Assembly (NCBI GenBank): GCA_002720855.1
Contig: PBIN01000015.1
Location: 763,437 to 827,436 of the forward strand
Origin: Rhodospirillaceae bacterium
GTDB taxonomy: Bacteria > Pseudomonadota > Alphaproteobacteria > MPNO01 > UBA2964
Direction of reading: 5' to 3'
DNA: 64,000 nucleotides
Below, piece after piece: positions 17,750 through 28,363 of this stretch (positions are counted from its first letter, which is position 1; every line of letters begins with the position of its first letter). The notes under the pieces are model-generated. The model was given only the letters and a program-made list of their open reading frames with translations, did no database searches and was not told the DNA's origin. The position numbers and the translations under genes are program-made.

Positions 17750-18700
17750 ATGGTCTCTGATAAACGGGTTTTGGTTACTGGCGGTGCAGGATTCATTGGC
17801 TCGCACCTTTGCGAGCGGCTTCTCGCTGACAAGCATGACGTGTTGTGTATAGATAATTATTTTACCGGGTCGAAGAGCAATGTCGCCCAGTTAATGCAAA
17901 ATCCGCATTTTGAGTTAATGCGACACGATGTAACTTTCCCGCTCTATATCGAAACGGATGAGATTTATAATCTCGCCTGTCCTGCCTCGCCCGTGCATTA
18001 TCAATTCGATCCGGTGCAAACAACCAAAACCAGCGTTCACGGGGCAATCAATATGCTTGGCCTTGCAAAACGGGTGCGAGCAAAAATTTTCCAAGCGTCG
18101 ACAAGTGAAGTTTATGGCGATCCGAAAGTTCATCCGCAGGTCGAAACTTATTGGGGACATTGCAATCCGATTGGACCACGCGCTTGCTATGATGAAGGAA
18201 AGCGATGCGCGGAGACATTGTTCTTTGATTATCGGCGGCAACATAACCTCTCGATCAAAGTCGCACGTATTTTCAATACCTATGGTCCGCGTATGCATCC
18301 GAATGACGGCCGCGTTGTATCCAACTTTATTGTTCAGGCTTTGCGCAACGATCCCGTGACTATCTATGGCGACGGAGAACAGACCCGTTCGTTTTGCTAT
18401 GTTGACGACCTGGTCGAAGCGTTTATCCGTATTATGAATACCGAAGATGATTTCACGGGTCCGGTGAACATTGGCAATCCCAATGAATTTACCATTAGGG
18501 AACTTGCAGATACGGTCATCGAGCTTATCGGATCGAAATCGGAAATTATTTCAAAACCGCTTCCTGCCGATGATCCCGTTCAACGGCAACCGGATATTAC
18601 CATTGCCCGCGAGAAGCTTGATTGGGAGCCTACTATTCAATTGAAAGAAGGGCTGACAAAAACAATTGCCTATTTTGACGAGCGGTTGTCGGAAAACTAG
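17750..18700 (+). CDS. UDP-glucuronate decarboxylase (UDP-xylose synthase)
   Basis: A 316-residue extended short-chain dehydrogenase. The NAD site [10 protein letters not shown] is at residues 11-20, STSEVYGDP carries the catalytic Ser/Thr, and the YxxxK pair is in [12 protein letters not shown]. The segments [26 protein letters not shown] and [11 protein letters not shown] are diagnostic of UDP-xylose synthase rather than RmlB. The enzyme converts UDP-glucuronate to UDP-xylose in the cytosol, giving a pentose donor for the local glycosyltransferases. It converges with the polymerase gene three bases away. Confidence 0.92.
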   Translation: MVSDKRVLVTGGAGFIGSHLCERLLADKHDVLCIDNYFTGSKSNVAQLMQNPHFELMRHDVTFPLYIETDEIYNLACPASPVHYQFDPVQTTKTSVHGAINMLGLAKRVRAKIFQASTSEVYGDPKVHPQVETYWGHCNPIGPRACYDEGKRCAETLFFDYRRQHNLSIKVARIFNTYGPRMHPNDGRVVSNFIVQALRNDPVTIYGDGEQTRSFCYVDDLVEAFIRIMNTEDDFTGPVNIGNPNEFTIRELADTVIELIGSKSEIISKPLPADDPVQRQPDITIAREKLDWEPTIQLKEGLTKTIAYFDERLSEN

Positions 18701-18703
18701 TTA

Positions 18704-20239
18704 TTAGTAGTTTAGTGCGCGCCTGACCTGCGGTTGTGCGCCAGACTTTTTAGTCGTTCGGATGAAGAAGCCCACCACGTAATAAAGGATGACGTGGTAG
18801 ATAATTCCTGCGACGACGAGCGAAAAGTTTGATTCAACGCGGAATAGCCCTGTGAAAATTGATACCGAGAACACCGCGAGCCAATCGCCCACATGTCGGC
18901 CATTCATGAAATAACAGATTATCCAATAAATCTGGGAAATTATGAACATGCCGACAATAACGCCGATGCTTCCGAAATTAACATATAGCTCCACGAGCTG
19001 CGGAAAGTTAATGGATGTCGTCGTGTCGTCGATCGCTAGAATTTGGTACATGTGGCCAAAATTCTGACCCAATTTCGGATCTGGCTTGTCCGGTAAAATA
19101 ACGCGCGGCACCAGTTTCCATATCAAGTCTTTGTAAGTTGTACCGTATAGATAATCGACCTGCCTGGGTGTCATATCCATGACGTGCGCAAGCATGTACG
19201 AAATATCCAGGCGGATGCCGATAGCCTGCAATGCGAATTTTATAACTTCGGAATCGGCTGTGACCGCCTGTGCCGCAATTTTCCCGAACTTGGCGCTGTT
19301 TTCCGCGGCATCGCCCAACCCTTCCTGTTTAACGGAGGCGCTATGGGCATCCCAAACCTGGTCGCGGAACTCGAATTTTGCATACATGAACGGAAAGAGC
19401 GCCATGACCGATAAAACGATAACGATCCAGGGAATTTTCTTTTTCTCACCGATATAGGTCATGATAACCGCAAGACCAAAGCTCGCTATTGGCCCGGAGT
19501 TGCCGCCGGAAATAGCTAATCCCAGGTAGGCCGGAACAAAGAAGAACCAGATCATGATCGAAAATGGTCGCGGCATCTGTTTCCGCATCTGCAAAATATA
19601 AAACGCCAAAATGCCAACGATCGAAAAGTTCGCCAGGAAGTTAATCAGCTGACCGGCGCTCGACGTATCGAGGCCGGTTTTCATACCCAGCAATCCGACA
19701 AAACCTCCTATAAAAAATCCTAGTGAAATTTTTCTGGCGCTCTTTGGTTCCCAGTCGAGCTGCATATGCGGGATAAATCGCAGCAGCAAATTTATCGGTC
19801 GCCAATAATAACCGATGACTAGAGCAAGCATGCCAAAGAGGGTGACCGTCGCTGACTTCATCAGGTCGGGGTATTTCAGATAATCAAAATGGACCGTGTG
19901 TTGAATGGTGTAGAACGGGTAGAGCGTGTAATGAATTGCGTAGACAAGGCATATGAGTTGGAAGAATGGTAGCCGGTCTGTCGGTTTAAATAGGTAAAGC
20001 GTCATCGGCGTAAAACAGACGATCAGTATCAGCATATAAATCACATGGACTTCGTGATACTTGCCAGCAGACGCGGGAATTGAATTCAGAAGCAAAATAG
20101 TCGTCACGGAGACGAAAAAGAAAATCAGGCCGGGTACCGGGCTTTTTGCGTAATAGGAGTTGGCAATTAAATTTCTGGTCTGAAAACTAATCCCGTTCAA
20201 TTGCAGACAAAACGCCGTACGGTCCGCAATTACACTCAA
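18704..20239 (-). CDS. Wzy-like polysaccharide polymerase
   Basis: A 511-residue integral membrane protein with about twelve hydrophobic segments, a large periplasmic loop (roughly residues 290-420) and a second short loop, the topology of O-antigen or exopolysaccharide polymerases. Sequence motifs are weak in this family; the loop holds VPRVILPDKPDPKLGQ and a stretch GTTYKDLIWKLVP that resembles oligosaccharide repeat-unit polymerases. With the Wzx flippase at 22542 it would supply the polymerisation step. The only early start is a TTG at 20239, so the true start may lie further downstream. Confidence 0.75.
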   Translation of the reverse strand: MSVIADRTAFCLQLNGISFQTRNLIANSYYAKSPVPGLIFFFVSVTTILLLNSIPASAGKYHEVHVIYMLILIVCFTPMTLYLFKPTDRLPFFQLICLVYAIHYTLYPFYTIQHTVHFDYLKYPDLMKSATVTLFGMLALVIGYYWRPINLLLRFIPHMQLDWEPKSARKISLGFFIGGFVGLLGMKTGLDTSSAGQLINFLANFSIVGILAFYILQMRKQMPRPFSIMIWFFFVPAYLGLAISGGNSGPIASFGLAVIMTYIGEKKKIPWIVIVLSVMALFPFMYAKFEFRDQVWDAHSASVKQEGLGDAAENSAKFGKIAAQAVTADSEVIKFALQAIGIRLDISYMLAHVMDMTPRQVDYLYGTTYKDLIWKLVPRVILPDKPDPKLGQNFGHMYQILAIDDTTTSINFPQLVELYVNFGSIGVIVGMFIISQIYWIICYFMNGRHVGDWLAVFSVSIFTGLFRVESNFSLVVAGIIYHVILYYVVGFFIRTTKKSGAQPQVRRALNY

Positions 20240-20279
20240 GAATTACAATATATGCGCATTTCAGGATTATTGCCTGAAA

Positions 20280-21194
20280 TTATTCACTCTTCCTTACGAC
20301 AGCCATGAGCTCCTCACCCTGGAGGTTCTCGAAAGCCTGCTCGTCGGAGACATAGTCAATAAGCGTTCCAGTATATGGCTCGCTGGCGAACTTCGGACTA
20401 AAACCATATGTATTCATATTTTGGGAAAAGAACCGCGCTGTTAGTGACGTCACATGTTCCTGACTGATAACGCCTGCGCCCTGCGTACGTGCCGTCGGTC
20501 CGTCGCCATTCGGCACTATGATGACCAGGGCTCCATTGGGAGAAAGCAGGCGCGAAAAAAGTGCAAAGGCAGGACGAAGATCCGGCAGATGCTCAAGCAC
20601 ATGATTAGTAAAAATGACGTCGAAACTATCGTCGGGCAAAGCTTCAAGCTGGCCATACTCATCTAAAATTTTAACACCAAGATTCTGTCGGCCGAAATCG
20701 GCGCGCGGGCGTGAAAGTTCGAATCCGGTTGCGTCGAATCCTGCCTTGTTAAACTGATCGACGACGTATCCCCAGGAGCAACCAAATTCCAAAAGACGCG
20801 GTCCCCCATGTATGGCTTTTGTCGCTTCGATCTTATCCGCAAAATCCCAACGACTATCCACGAAATTGTTAGACCTTGCCGCTTCAAGCGTTGCAGAGTC
20901 CGGAAGATCGGTAACGTGGCCGCCTTCATAGGACTGTTCGTAATATTCCCGCGCCGCTTCAGGCTCGTCCTTTGGGTAGCGAAACCGTAACCCACATTCG
21001 CTGCATTCACGAAGCTGGATGAGCAATTTTTCCCTGCCCATGACCGTTGCGTTTTTGCTATCGCAATAGGGGCATGATTTTGGCTGACCTGAGAGAATGT
21101 AACCCAGCGCCTTGAAACCGAATTTCACATGAGACGAGTTGAAGCCGAAAATCGAAATACTCATAAGATATACACACTGTTGTCCTGAACGCAT
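20280..21194 (-). CDS. SAM-dependent methyltransferase with zinc-ribbon-like N-terminus
   Basis: A 304-residue class I methyltransferase. An N-terminal CPYC...CSEC knuckle (near residues 39-64) resembles the zinc-binding segment of sugar C-methyltransferases. The SAM-binding strand is LLEFGCSWGYVVDQF near residue 140, followed by an acidic FELSR strand and the VLEHLPD motif. Probable target is a nucleotide sugar or a glycolipid intermediate of the surrounding locus. The ATG at 21194 has no clear ribosome-binding site, and an ATG at 21164 is in frame, so the start is uncertain by ten residues. Confidence 0.83.
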   Translation of the reverse strand: MRSGQQCVYLMSISIFGFNSSHVKFGFKALGYILSGQPKSCPYCDSKNATVMGREKLLIQLRECSECGLRFRYPKDEPEAAREYYEQSYEGGHVTDLPDSATLEAARSNNFVDSRWDFADKIEATKAIHGGPRLLEFGCSWGYVVDQFNKAGFDATGFELSRPRADFGRQNLGVKILDEYGQLEALPDDSFDVIFTNHVLEHLPDLRPAFALFSRLLSPNGALVIIVPNGDGPTARTQGAGVISQEHVTSLTARFFSQNMNTYGFSPKFASEPYTGTLIDYVSDEQAFENLQGEELMAVVRKSE

Positions 21195-21347
21195 TATCGC
21201 AGAATTTCAAATGATTTTCAGAGGGTTATACAATCCAATCGAAAATTCCAGACAGTGATATTTGCCGTCCAGATGTATCTCAGTTTTTGAAGAATGGCCC
21301 GAATATGCCCTGTACGGATTCCATAATTTGATTTACCTGTTGCATCC

Positions 21348-22556
21348 ATGGCGGAACAGCTTTCCACGACAGTTGCAACGATCAGCCGTTTCCATTCATT
21401 TGAAGTGGCTTTGCAACTTCAGTCCCGACAGGCTCTGCATTCGATTTATTCGGGCCTGGCACGACGATTTTTGCGTCGCTATCCCGTTGATCCCGCCGCA
21501 CTTCGAACATTTCCCTGGTATCAAACACCTCTCGAAGCTGCACCGCGTCTTAAACTTTTGACACCTGCACAATCAATGCGCCTGGAGTGGCTTGCCAAAA
21601 CAGCTCTTGATCGTCATATCGCTCGAACTCTGCCCGATTGCCATGTCTTCATGGCACTTTCGGGAATTGGCCTGGCAGCGGGTAAGGCCGCCCAGGACCG
21701 CAATATCGCCTATATCTGCGATAGGTCGTCGTCCCATATTGCTTTTCAGAACGAATTACTGCGGAACGAGTATGAGATGCTGGGCATGCCGTATCAACCG
21801 ATCTCGGAACGTATGATCGAACGCGAACAGCAAGAATATGAGCAGGCCGATGCTATCGTTCTTCCATCCGGATTCGCTGAACGCAGTTTTGTTGAGAAAG
21901 GCTATGATCCAGACCGTCTGCACAGAATTTCATTTGGTGTAAATCTATCGAGCTTTAAACGTGTTTGTGACCGCGATGAGGACTTTACCGTTCTGTTCGT
22001 CGGCAGCCCCGGCGTACAAAAGGGCTTTCATTATCTATTGCAGGCTTTCAATCGTGCCGATCTGCCGGGTGCAACGTTAAGGATTGTGGGAAATCCACTG
22101 CGTGAAACAAAAGTGTTGTTAGAAAAATTTCCGGTAGAGGGCATCGAAATTCTGGGTCCTCAATTCCAGCCGGAAGTCGTACGGCATATGTCGCGTGCAA
22201 ACGTACTTGTTTTGCCCAGTATTCAAGAGGGCATGGCGCTCGTGCAGGCCGAGGCGATGGCCTGTGGGTGCCCCGTTATTGCCAGTACAAGTACGGGAAG
22301 CGAAGATCTTTTCACTAATGGTGAAGAAGGTTTCATTTTGGCACCGGGTGATGTTGAGGGCCTCGCTGCGAGATTGGTTAAACTTTACGATGATCGGCAT
22401 CTCGGTGAAGAGATGGGTGCAAAAGGAGTTCGGCAGGCGCAAAATATTGGTGGCTGGGACGGTTATGGCGATAGGCTTATAGCACTATGTTTGGAATTGG
22501 CGCGGACGCGCGGCCACGACGTCTATAGTGCGGAGAGAGTTTCAGCCGCGTCCTAA
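21348..22556 (+). CDS. Glycosyltransferase family 4 protein
   Basis: A 402-residue GT-B glycosyltransferase. The C-terminal half begins with the strand TVLFVGSPGVQKGFHYLL and has the nucleotide-sugar motif EGMALVQAEAMACGCPVIAS, in which the two glutamates seven residues apart contact the donor. The family adds a sugar from a nucleotide donor to a lipid-linked acceptor at the cytosolic membrane face. Its last 15 bases overlap the end of the convergent flippase gene. Donor and acceptor cannot be predicted. Confidence 0.9.
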   Translation: MAEQLSTTVATISRFHSFEVALQLQSRQALHSIYSGLARRFLRRYPVDPAALRTFPWYQTPLEAAPRLKLLTPAQSMRLEWLAKTALDRHIARTLPDCHVFMALSGIGLAAGKAAQDRNIAYICDRSSSHIAFQNELLRNEYEMLGMPYQPISERMIEREQQEYEQADAIVLPSGFAERSFVEKGYDPDRLHRISFGVNLSSFKRVCDRDEDFTVLFVGSPGVQKGFHYLLQAFNRADLPGATLRIVGNPLRETKVLLEKFPVEGIEILGPQFQPEVVRHMSRANVLVLPSIQEGMALVQAEAMACGCPVIASTSTGSEDLFTNGEEGFILAPGDVEGLAARLVKLYDDRHLGEEMGAKGVRQAQNIGGWDGYGDRLIALCLELARTRGHDVYSAERVSAAS

Positions 22557-24125
22557 AAGATTCTTCAGTCGGGAGTGTATCCAATTTCTCTCTGATTCTC
22601 TGAACGCAAGAAAATAGACAGCCGGGGAAATCAAGATCACCCATAACAGGCCAGCAAAGATCAAGAAAATCAGGGATTCTTCGCCAACTATTTTGATTGC
22701 GAGCCATGCTGCCGCACCGCTCAATACGAAGGCAGAAACAGCAAAAATTTGCCCGAGAAAAATCTGACGAAAAGGATTTTCCCGAACAATTTTTGCAGCG
22801 AAAAACGGAATGATCACTGAAAGCATAAATACTTCAGCGAAAAATACTGCCCAGGCCGCTCCTGCAGCGCCTAATTGAGGAATAAGAATTAAACAGAGGA
22901 CAGTCACGGCTACGCCAGACGCAACATGGGCTGTCACCATGCCACGCGGCTTGTTTATAAAGTATAGGATTGCAACTCCCGCCAGTGACGGGCCCGCAAA
23001 AACTGTTGAACCGAGCAGGGGCCAAAATATTTCACCGGTGAAAGAAAGTTTCCCAAGCGTCCAAATACTAAAAAACGGCGGGCCGATAATCGCAATCAGC
23101 CCGCCAAGGAAACCGCAGCAGCAACCTGTTACCCGAGAAACAAATCTATAAAGCCGGGAGAGAGCGTCCCAGTCTTCCTGTGCATATTGACGAGCACCTT
23201 CAACCCCCAGCACTTGCATGAACTCCGCGGTGACGTGCTTGGCGAAGCCTGTCAAAGTGCGGATCGTATTATATGCAGCGATGGTTGCGCCTGAGGATGC
23301 CAAGGCCGAGATTAGGAGAATCGTGCCGTGAATTGTGAGGGCCATTGCGGCAGGTACTACCGCATAAGCCGGTCCTATTGAAAATGCTGCACGAAATCCT
23401 TTGCGGTCCGGAAGTGAAATACCAAATTTCAAATCTGGATAGCGACGCTTCTGATGACAGAGCACGATAACCCACGCCAGGCAGGCAATTACAAAATATA
23501 CCAGCGCCAAATAGGTTGCGGGGGCGCCTATGGCTAAAACCGCAATTATGATGGTGATGAGACCAATGCGTTGCAGATTCATGACCATAACGCTGACGAC
23601 AAACTCGCCATACGCGCGATAGATCGAGTTAATAAAACCAAATGGAATCATGAGCAGGAAATATCCTGCGAGGAGACACAGTATCTGAACGGCCGTAAGA
23701 TCAGATATCGATTTGAGATTTAGAAGGCTTGGCCATGAGACGCTGTGGGCGGCCAAAAATACGACAACAATCCCTATCACAAAAATAGTGGCGTAAATAA
23801 ATCCGCCCTGCCTTACCAGCACTAAGAAATTTTCACGCTCCCCGCGTGCCAGCGTTTGTTGCAACGCATTGCTGTAATAGGCGTTCAAACCCAAATCGAG
23901 CAACCCGATAAAACCGGCTGTCGACAGCAAAACCAGCCAATCGCCATAGACGGTCGGGCTCCAGAAAAGAAGAAATATTGGGACGAGCAGAATCTGTTCG
24001 CCGAATATGATTGCCGTTCCAATGGCTTTTCCGGCAAAGCCCTGCACAAGCCGACGATGTATACCAGCCTGTGTTTGGGGCGATGGTGAAGAGTCTTCTG
24101 GCGGCGGTGCTTCTGCTGCGGTCAC
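22542..24125 (-). CDS. Wzx-type polysaccharide flippase
   Basis: A 527-residue protein with about twelve to fourteen membrane helices, of the MOP/polysaccharide transporter superfamily. The start is a GTG at 24125, three bases after the stop of the upstream glycosyltransferase, so the two are co-translated or nearly so. The N-terminal part (VQGFAGKAIGTAIIFGEQILLVPIFL, described in parts) matches the first two helices of Wzx proteins. Wzx moves undecaprenyl-linked repeat units across the inner membrane for polymerisation by a Wzy protein, for which the gene at 18704 is the candidate. Confidence 0.87.
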   Translation of the reverse strand: MTAAEAPPPEDSSPSPQTQAGIHRRLVQGFAGKAIGTAIIFGEQILLVPIFLLFWSPTVYGDWLVLLSTAGFIGLLDLGLNAYYSNALQQTLARGERENFLVLVRQGGFIYATIFVIGIVVVFLAAHSVSWPSLLNLKSISDLTAVQILCLLAGYFLLMIPFGFINSIYRAYGEFVVSVMVMNLQRIGLITIIIAVLAIGAPATYLALVYFVIACLAWVIVLCHQKRRYPDLKFGISLPDRKGFRAAFSIGPAYAVVPAAMALTIHGTILLISALASSGATIAAYNTIRTLTGFAKHVTAEFMQVLGVEGARQYAQEDWDALSRLYRFVSRVTGCCCGFLGGLIAIIGPPFFSIWTLGKLSFTGEIFWPLLGSTVFAGPSLAGVAILYFINKPRGMVTAHVASGVAVTVLCLILIPQLGAAGAAWAVFFAEVFMLSVIIPFFAAKIVRENPFRQIFLGQIFAVSAFVLSGAAAWLAIKIVGEESLIFLIFAGLLWVILISPAVYFLAFRESERNWIHSRLKNLLGRG

Positions 24126-24127
24126 TT

Positions 24128-25324
24128 TTAATCCTTTGTCAGGAAGTAATTGAGCCCCCGCTTCAACCCCTCTATATCCTCCCGAAATCCCCAGTTTTCG
24201 ATAATTTCAAGACTGCGCTTGCCCATGTTTTCAGATAATGTCGGGTCGGAAACAATCCGACTCAACGACTCTGTTAAAGCGTCGACATTTCCGGCAGGAA
24301 ACACGAAACCGTTTTCTCCATCCTTTATCAGGTCATATACCGATCCGACCTGATCACTTGCAATGACGGCGCGTCCGGCGGTCATTACCTCGTTCACAAC
24401 TAGGCCCCAGGGTTCGAGAAACGACGGCAAAACAAAAACGTCGCACAAGCTATAAAAGGATGGCAATTCGGACTGGTTGCGGAATCCGGTAAACCTCACG
24501 GATTCCTCAAGGCCCAGATCTTCGACCTGTTTTTTTAGAGCTTCACGTTGTTCACCATCCCCGACCATGAGTAGGTATGGTTGTCTGTTCTTGGGATCTT
24601 TTGACAATCGTGCGACTGCTTCAACAAGGTCTTTGGGCCGTTTGCGGCCCATGAATTTTGATGCATACAGGATGATTGGCCGGTTCGGTTCCAAATTAAA
24701 TTCTGCACGCAAACCTGACACATCCGCGGCGGTGGCCTGGTCGCTAAAATATTGATTGTCGATTGTATAAGGCATGGGGAAGATGACGTCTTCCTGCATA
24801 CCATGCGCCAAATAGTAGTTCTTGTTGGCCGAACCGATGACCAGCCAGCCATGGCAAATTTTACGAAGTACGGAGAAGAAAAGTCGTTTGATAAATTTTT
24901 TAAGCGGGCCTCTAGGCGCACTCATCTCCCATGCCTCGTCGCGGTTCAGCACCACGAGCCCCATAATCCTCGCACGGAACATGGAAATCAGGTGATAAAA
25001 CCGCATGTAGCCGTGCACCCATAGGGCATCAAACTTTCCTTCCTTAAGCGCTTTTGGCAGGCCGCTATTAACAGGCCGGAAAACCGAGGGCGGCCCATCA
25101 TCTGCCCAAGACTTCAAAAATTGGTGCTTGTAACCATCCAATAAAGGAGTGTCCCATTCGATCACCTGACCAAACCCTTCATCGACATGCTCGCGTATCG
25201 AGATATCGCTGCAAAAGAAAACTGTCAGATCGATATCCGGATCCGCCGCTATTTGGCGCAGGAGGGGCGCCTGATACTGGATGGGATGGCTAACGAGATA
25301 GGCAAGGCGATATTTACGGTTCAT
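24128..25324 (-). CDS. Glycosyltransferase family 4 protein
   Basis: A 398-residue GT-B glycosyltransferase. The N-terminus RLAYLVSHPIQYQAPLLRQ is characteristic of a subgroup that begins with a HPIQY motif. The donor site is EPWGLVVNEVMTAGRAVIASD with conserved Glu and Gly-Arg residues. I chose the ATG at 25324; a TTG at 25333 adds three residues. The gene is followed closely by the flippase. The acceptor is unknown. Confidence 0.9.
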   Translation of the reverse strand: MNRKYRLAYLVSHPIQYQAPLLRQIAADPDIDLTVFFCSDISIREHVDEGFGQVIEWDTPLLDGYKHQFLKSWADDGPPSVFRPVNSGLPKALKEGKFDALWVHGYMRFYHLISMFRARIMGLVVLNRDEAWEMSAPRGPLKKFIKRLFFSVLRKICHGWLVIGSANKNYYLAHGMQEDVIFPMPYTIDNQYFSDQATAADVSGLRAEFNLEPNRPIILYASKFMGRKRPKDLVEAVARLSKDPKNRQPYLLMVGDGEQREALKKQVEDLGLEESVRFTGFRNQSELPSFYSLCDVFVLPSFLEPWGLVVNEVMTAGRAVIASDQVGSVYDLIKDGENGFVFPAGNVDALTESLSRIVSDPTLSENMGKRSLEIIENWGFREDIEGLKRGLNYFLTKD

Positions 25325-25473
25325 AACATACAACGCATACTTTTTGCCGCCCGGATTAAAATTACGATCTAAGAAAAAGCGGCAGCACTCTCCAGAATAT
25401 CGACTATTTCGGTTTGAAGCGAACCAATTCGCAATAGCCTGAATAGGCGACTACGTTTGAATTAAATCTGCGT

Positions 25474-26544
25474 TTACTTCAAGAGAGAATTAAACGCTGC
25501 TTCAACTTCATCGACAGGGATGAGAGTTATATTCGTTTCTCCGGGCGCTTCACGCATGGATACTGGATTTCCGCCCGACCATTCGAGCCCCGGATACAAC
25601 ACGCGATGTTGCGAGCCGTAAGGAAACCAAATTCCAGGTTTAGCGTGTTTGCTGAAGACACAGACTGCGGGTGTTCCGACGCTCGCTGCGAGATGCATCG
25701 GACCACTGTCGTGACCCATAAAGATATCGGCATCACGCATGACCAATGCGCTTTCGCGCGGCGAAAGTTTGCCGCACAGATCTATCTTGGGTCCGGTCCA
25801 ATCCATCGCTGCTACAAGAGACCGTTCGCCGTCGTTCGGTCCACCGAGTAATGCGAGGCCTAAATCAGGGTGATTGGCGGATACGCGTTTCAGAAGTTCC
25901 GTCCATCGATCATCACCCCAGCTTTTAAATTCAATCTTGGCTCCCAGACTGAATGCAATGAAACCATTTCTGCCATCCCAGTCCGCCAAGGCTGCTTTAG
26001 CCTGTTCTTCTTCTGCGGAAGTGAAATTCAAAGACCAGCTGGCAGGCGACACTAAATCGACCTCCCCCAAATCCTCGACGCATCGCGCCAACCGGGACGC
26101 TTCGTTTTCCCATAAACCATACTCACCGCGAGGTCGGTGGTTCTGCAAATCGGCGGTTGCCGGAACCCCTAGGATTTTGGGAATACCGCAAAGCTTTAGG
26201 AAAAGAACGTCTCGAAACTGAGTAAAGTTTCCGCGTGGCTCATTCAGATATACGGCGAGATCGGGTGCCCAGTCGCGGATCGATTTCCGGAGACGGTTGA
26301 GCGCTCCGATGTCGCGTGTGGCATGCGGGTAAGCGAAGTAGCCGTCAACGAATCCGCCATCCCCCAATATGACCTGTATTGCTGCAGCATCGGTATTGAC
26401 AGGCAGGTTTGTCATAACACGTCGTTCAGCGTCGGCAAATTGACGGGCTAACATATGAAATACAGGAAGGGCGACGACGGTGTCCCCGAGACTACCCATA
26501 CGGTAAATGAGTAATTTTTTTACGTCAGCCAAATCAAACTCCAT
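25474..26544 (-). CDS. Glycosyltransferase family 9 (heptosyltransferase-like)
   Basis: About 356 residues with the GT9 layout of ADP-heptose:LPS heptosyltransferases. The N-terminus has LLIYRMGSLGDTVVALPVF with the catalytic-type Gly-Asp, and the donor site has LGGPNDGERSL and MGHDSGPMHLAASVGTPAVCVF. The start ATG at 26544 directly precedes this motif; longer in-frame ORF sequence further upstream runs into the asparagine synthase gene and has no homology. A heptose donor would be provided by gmhA and hldE in this window, so heptose transfer is a reasonable inference. Confidence 0.88.
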   Translation of the reverse strand: MEFDLADVKKLLIYRMGSLGDTVVALPVFHMLARQFADAERRVMTNLPVNTDAAAIQVILGDGGFVDGYFAYPHATRDIGALNRLRKSIRDWAPDLAVYLNEPRGNFTQFRDVLFLKLCGIPKILGVPATADLQNHRPRGEYGLWENEASRLARCVEDLGEVDLVSPASWSLNFTSAEEEQAKAALADWDGRNGFIAFSLGAKIEFKSWGDDRWTELLKRVSANHPDLGLALLGGPNDGERSLVAAMDWTGPKIDLCGKLSPRESALVMRDADIFMGHDSGPMHLAASVGTPAVCVFSKHAKPGIWFPYGSQHRVLYPGLEWSGGNPVSMREAPGETNITLIPVDEVEAAFNSLLK

Positions 26545-26563
26545 ACAAATATGCCAACGTTGA

Positions 26564-28354
26564 TCAATTGAGTGACCCCGGCCATTGCCGATCATAAATA
26601 TAACGTGCCCAATCGCGATAGTCGCCACCGCGCGTTGCCTGTTTTTCGCCGCCCACCCAATCTCGCACCGGAATGCTAAATCCGGTCTTTGGCCGGGAAA
26701 GGATTTCATCCGGCAAAGGTTTGGCAAGTGATATAGCCATATCGTTTTTCATCGGTGGACGTGGCCCTGCAAGCATTGGTGCCAAAGTACGCAAAAGCGT
26801 TATATCAACGAGCGGTGTACGAATTTCCAATGAGTGCGCCATGCTCGCCCAATCGGAATCTCTTAATAGTTGATTTCGCATATACCATGCGGATTCCAAT
26901 GCGGTCATGGACACACGATCTGATGTTATGCCTTCGATGGTACCAGAGAGTGTTTTTGACATCGCGAGCGATTCCAGCCCCTCTCGAACAAGATCCGGAT
27001 CAAGCAGGTCGGTTAGCTCCCAAGGCATGTAGAGACCGCGTCTCAGCAAATAGGCGTCACCCAATCTGCTGCCATATTCAAACAGACCGGCATATTTGGG
27101 TGAGGTCAGTTTTTTGATCAAGGGCGCGCTGACGATACGTATTGCTTTGCCGAGGCCAGGAAGATACCGAAAAATTCCGAGGCCGCGCGCCAGTTTTGGA
27201 ACCTGTCTGAAGTTCTGATAGCCGGCGAATAGTTCGTCACCGCCAACACCCGACAATGCCACCTTCAGCCCCGCTTCGCGCGTTACCTTGCTGACGAAAT
27301 AGGTATTTGCACCGTCGATACTCGGTTGATCCATTGCGCTCATGAGCGCATCGGCATTTGCGCGAAAATCTTCTGTTTCGATCCAGCAAGTTTCATGACT
27401 GGTTTCATAGTGTTTTGCGAGCACCTCAGCCAACGGTGCCTCATCGTTTTCGGTCCCGCGGAATTGTTTGAACCCCAGGGTAACCGTACGCAGATTGGCA
27501 CCGTGTTGTTCCGATGCCAGTGCGACGAGACTGGCGGAGTCGAGGCCTGCTGACAGAAAGACTCCCACCGGGACATCTGCGACGAGATGATGCTGCATAC
27601 TTTCAACCAGGGCGGCACGCAATTTTTCAGCATCATACGGCGCCGGTTCAACATCACGGAGCTCTTTTGTTATGTCAAACCATCTATGTGGAGCACCTCG
27701 TCCTGATGTGTCGACCCACAAGCTCCCCCCGGCCGGAATGGCTTGAATTCCCTTATACAGAGTATGTGGTTCCGGCACGTAACCGAGCATAAAAAATCCG
27801 ACATGTCCTGCCGGGTTTGGTGAAGTATCGATGCTGCCGCCAGCCACAAGCGCTTTGACCTGTGAAGCAACCCGCAATGTATTGCCGTTGTCCGCGAAAT
27901 AGAGAGGTTTTATTCCATACGCATCTCGCGCCATGAATATTCCCCGGCGCGTTTCATCCCAAATCGCAAAAGCAAACATACCCCGCAGGGAATCGACCAT
28001 TGCTGGGCCTTTGCGCATATAGAGGTGAAGCAACACTTCTGTGTCCGAATTTGATCGTAGTTCGACTCCGGAATCGATCAGCTCCTGGCGAAGTGCGCGA
28101 TAGTTATAAATCTCGCCATTATAGACGATGCGATAAGCACCATCTGGAGACACCATGGGCTGCGCACCGGCATCGGAGAGGTCGATAATCGACAGTCGGC
28201 GATGCGCTATCGCAATTCGGTTGTCGTCGGATATCCAAACGCCTTCTGAGTCGGGCCCCCGAGGCGCCTGCCGATCATGAATTGCATCAAGCTGCGTCCG
28301 GTCGATCGGTGGCGCATTTGTGCCGTATGCAAAAAGGGCAGCTAATCCACACAT
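26564..28354 (-). CDS. asnB: Asparagine synthase, glutamine-hydrolysing (first copy)
   Basis: A 596-residue two-domain amidotransferase. Cys2 of MCGLAALF is the glutaminase nucleophile; RGPDSEGVW and YNGEIYNYRALR complete the glutamine site. The synthetase domain has the ATP-pyrophosphate loop LSAGLDSASLVA and the acceptor-site segment GVGGDELFAGYQNF. In polysaccharide loci such proteins are thought to amidate sugar acids rather than make free asparagine; a second copy lies at 31465. The gene is in a minus-strand run with a methyltransferase and a glycosyltransferase upstream and the GT9 gene downstream. Confidence 0.93.
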   Translation of the reverse strand: MCGLAALFAYGTNAPPIDRTQLDAIHDRQAPRGPDSEGVWISDDNRIAIAHRRLSIIDLSDAGAQPMVSPDGAYRIVYNGEIYNYRALRQELIDSGVELRSNSDTEVLLHLYMRKGPAMVDSLRGMFAFAIWDETRRGIFMARDAYGIKPLYFADNGNTLRVASQVKALVAGGSIDTSPNPAGHVGFFMLGYVPEPHTLYKGIQAIPAGGSLWVDTSGRGAPHRWFDITKELRDVEPAPYDAEKLRAALVESMQHHLVADVPVGVFLSAGLDSASLVALASEQHGANLRTVTLGFKQFRGTENDEAPLAEVLAKHYETSHETCWIETEDFRANADALMSAMDQPSIDGANTYFVSKVTREAGLKVALSGVGGDELFAGYQNFRQVPKLARGLGIFRYLPGLGKAIRIVSAPLIKKLTSPKYAGLFEYGSRLGDAYLLRRGLYMPWELTDLLDPDLVREGLESLAMSKTLSGTIEGITSDRVSMTALESAWYMRNQLLRDSDWASMAHSLEIRTPLVDITLLRTLAPMLAGPRPPMKNDMAISLAKPLPDEILSRPKTGFSIPVRDWVGGEKQATRGGDYRDWARYIYDRQWPGSLN

Positions 28355-28363
28355 GAAGCAATA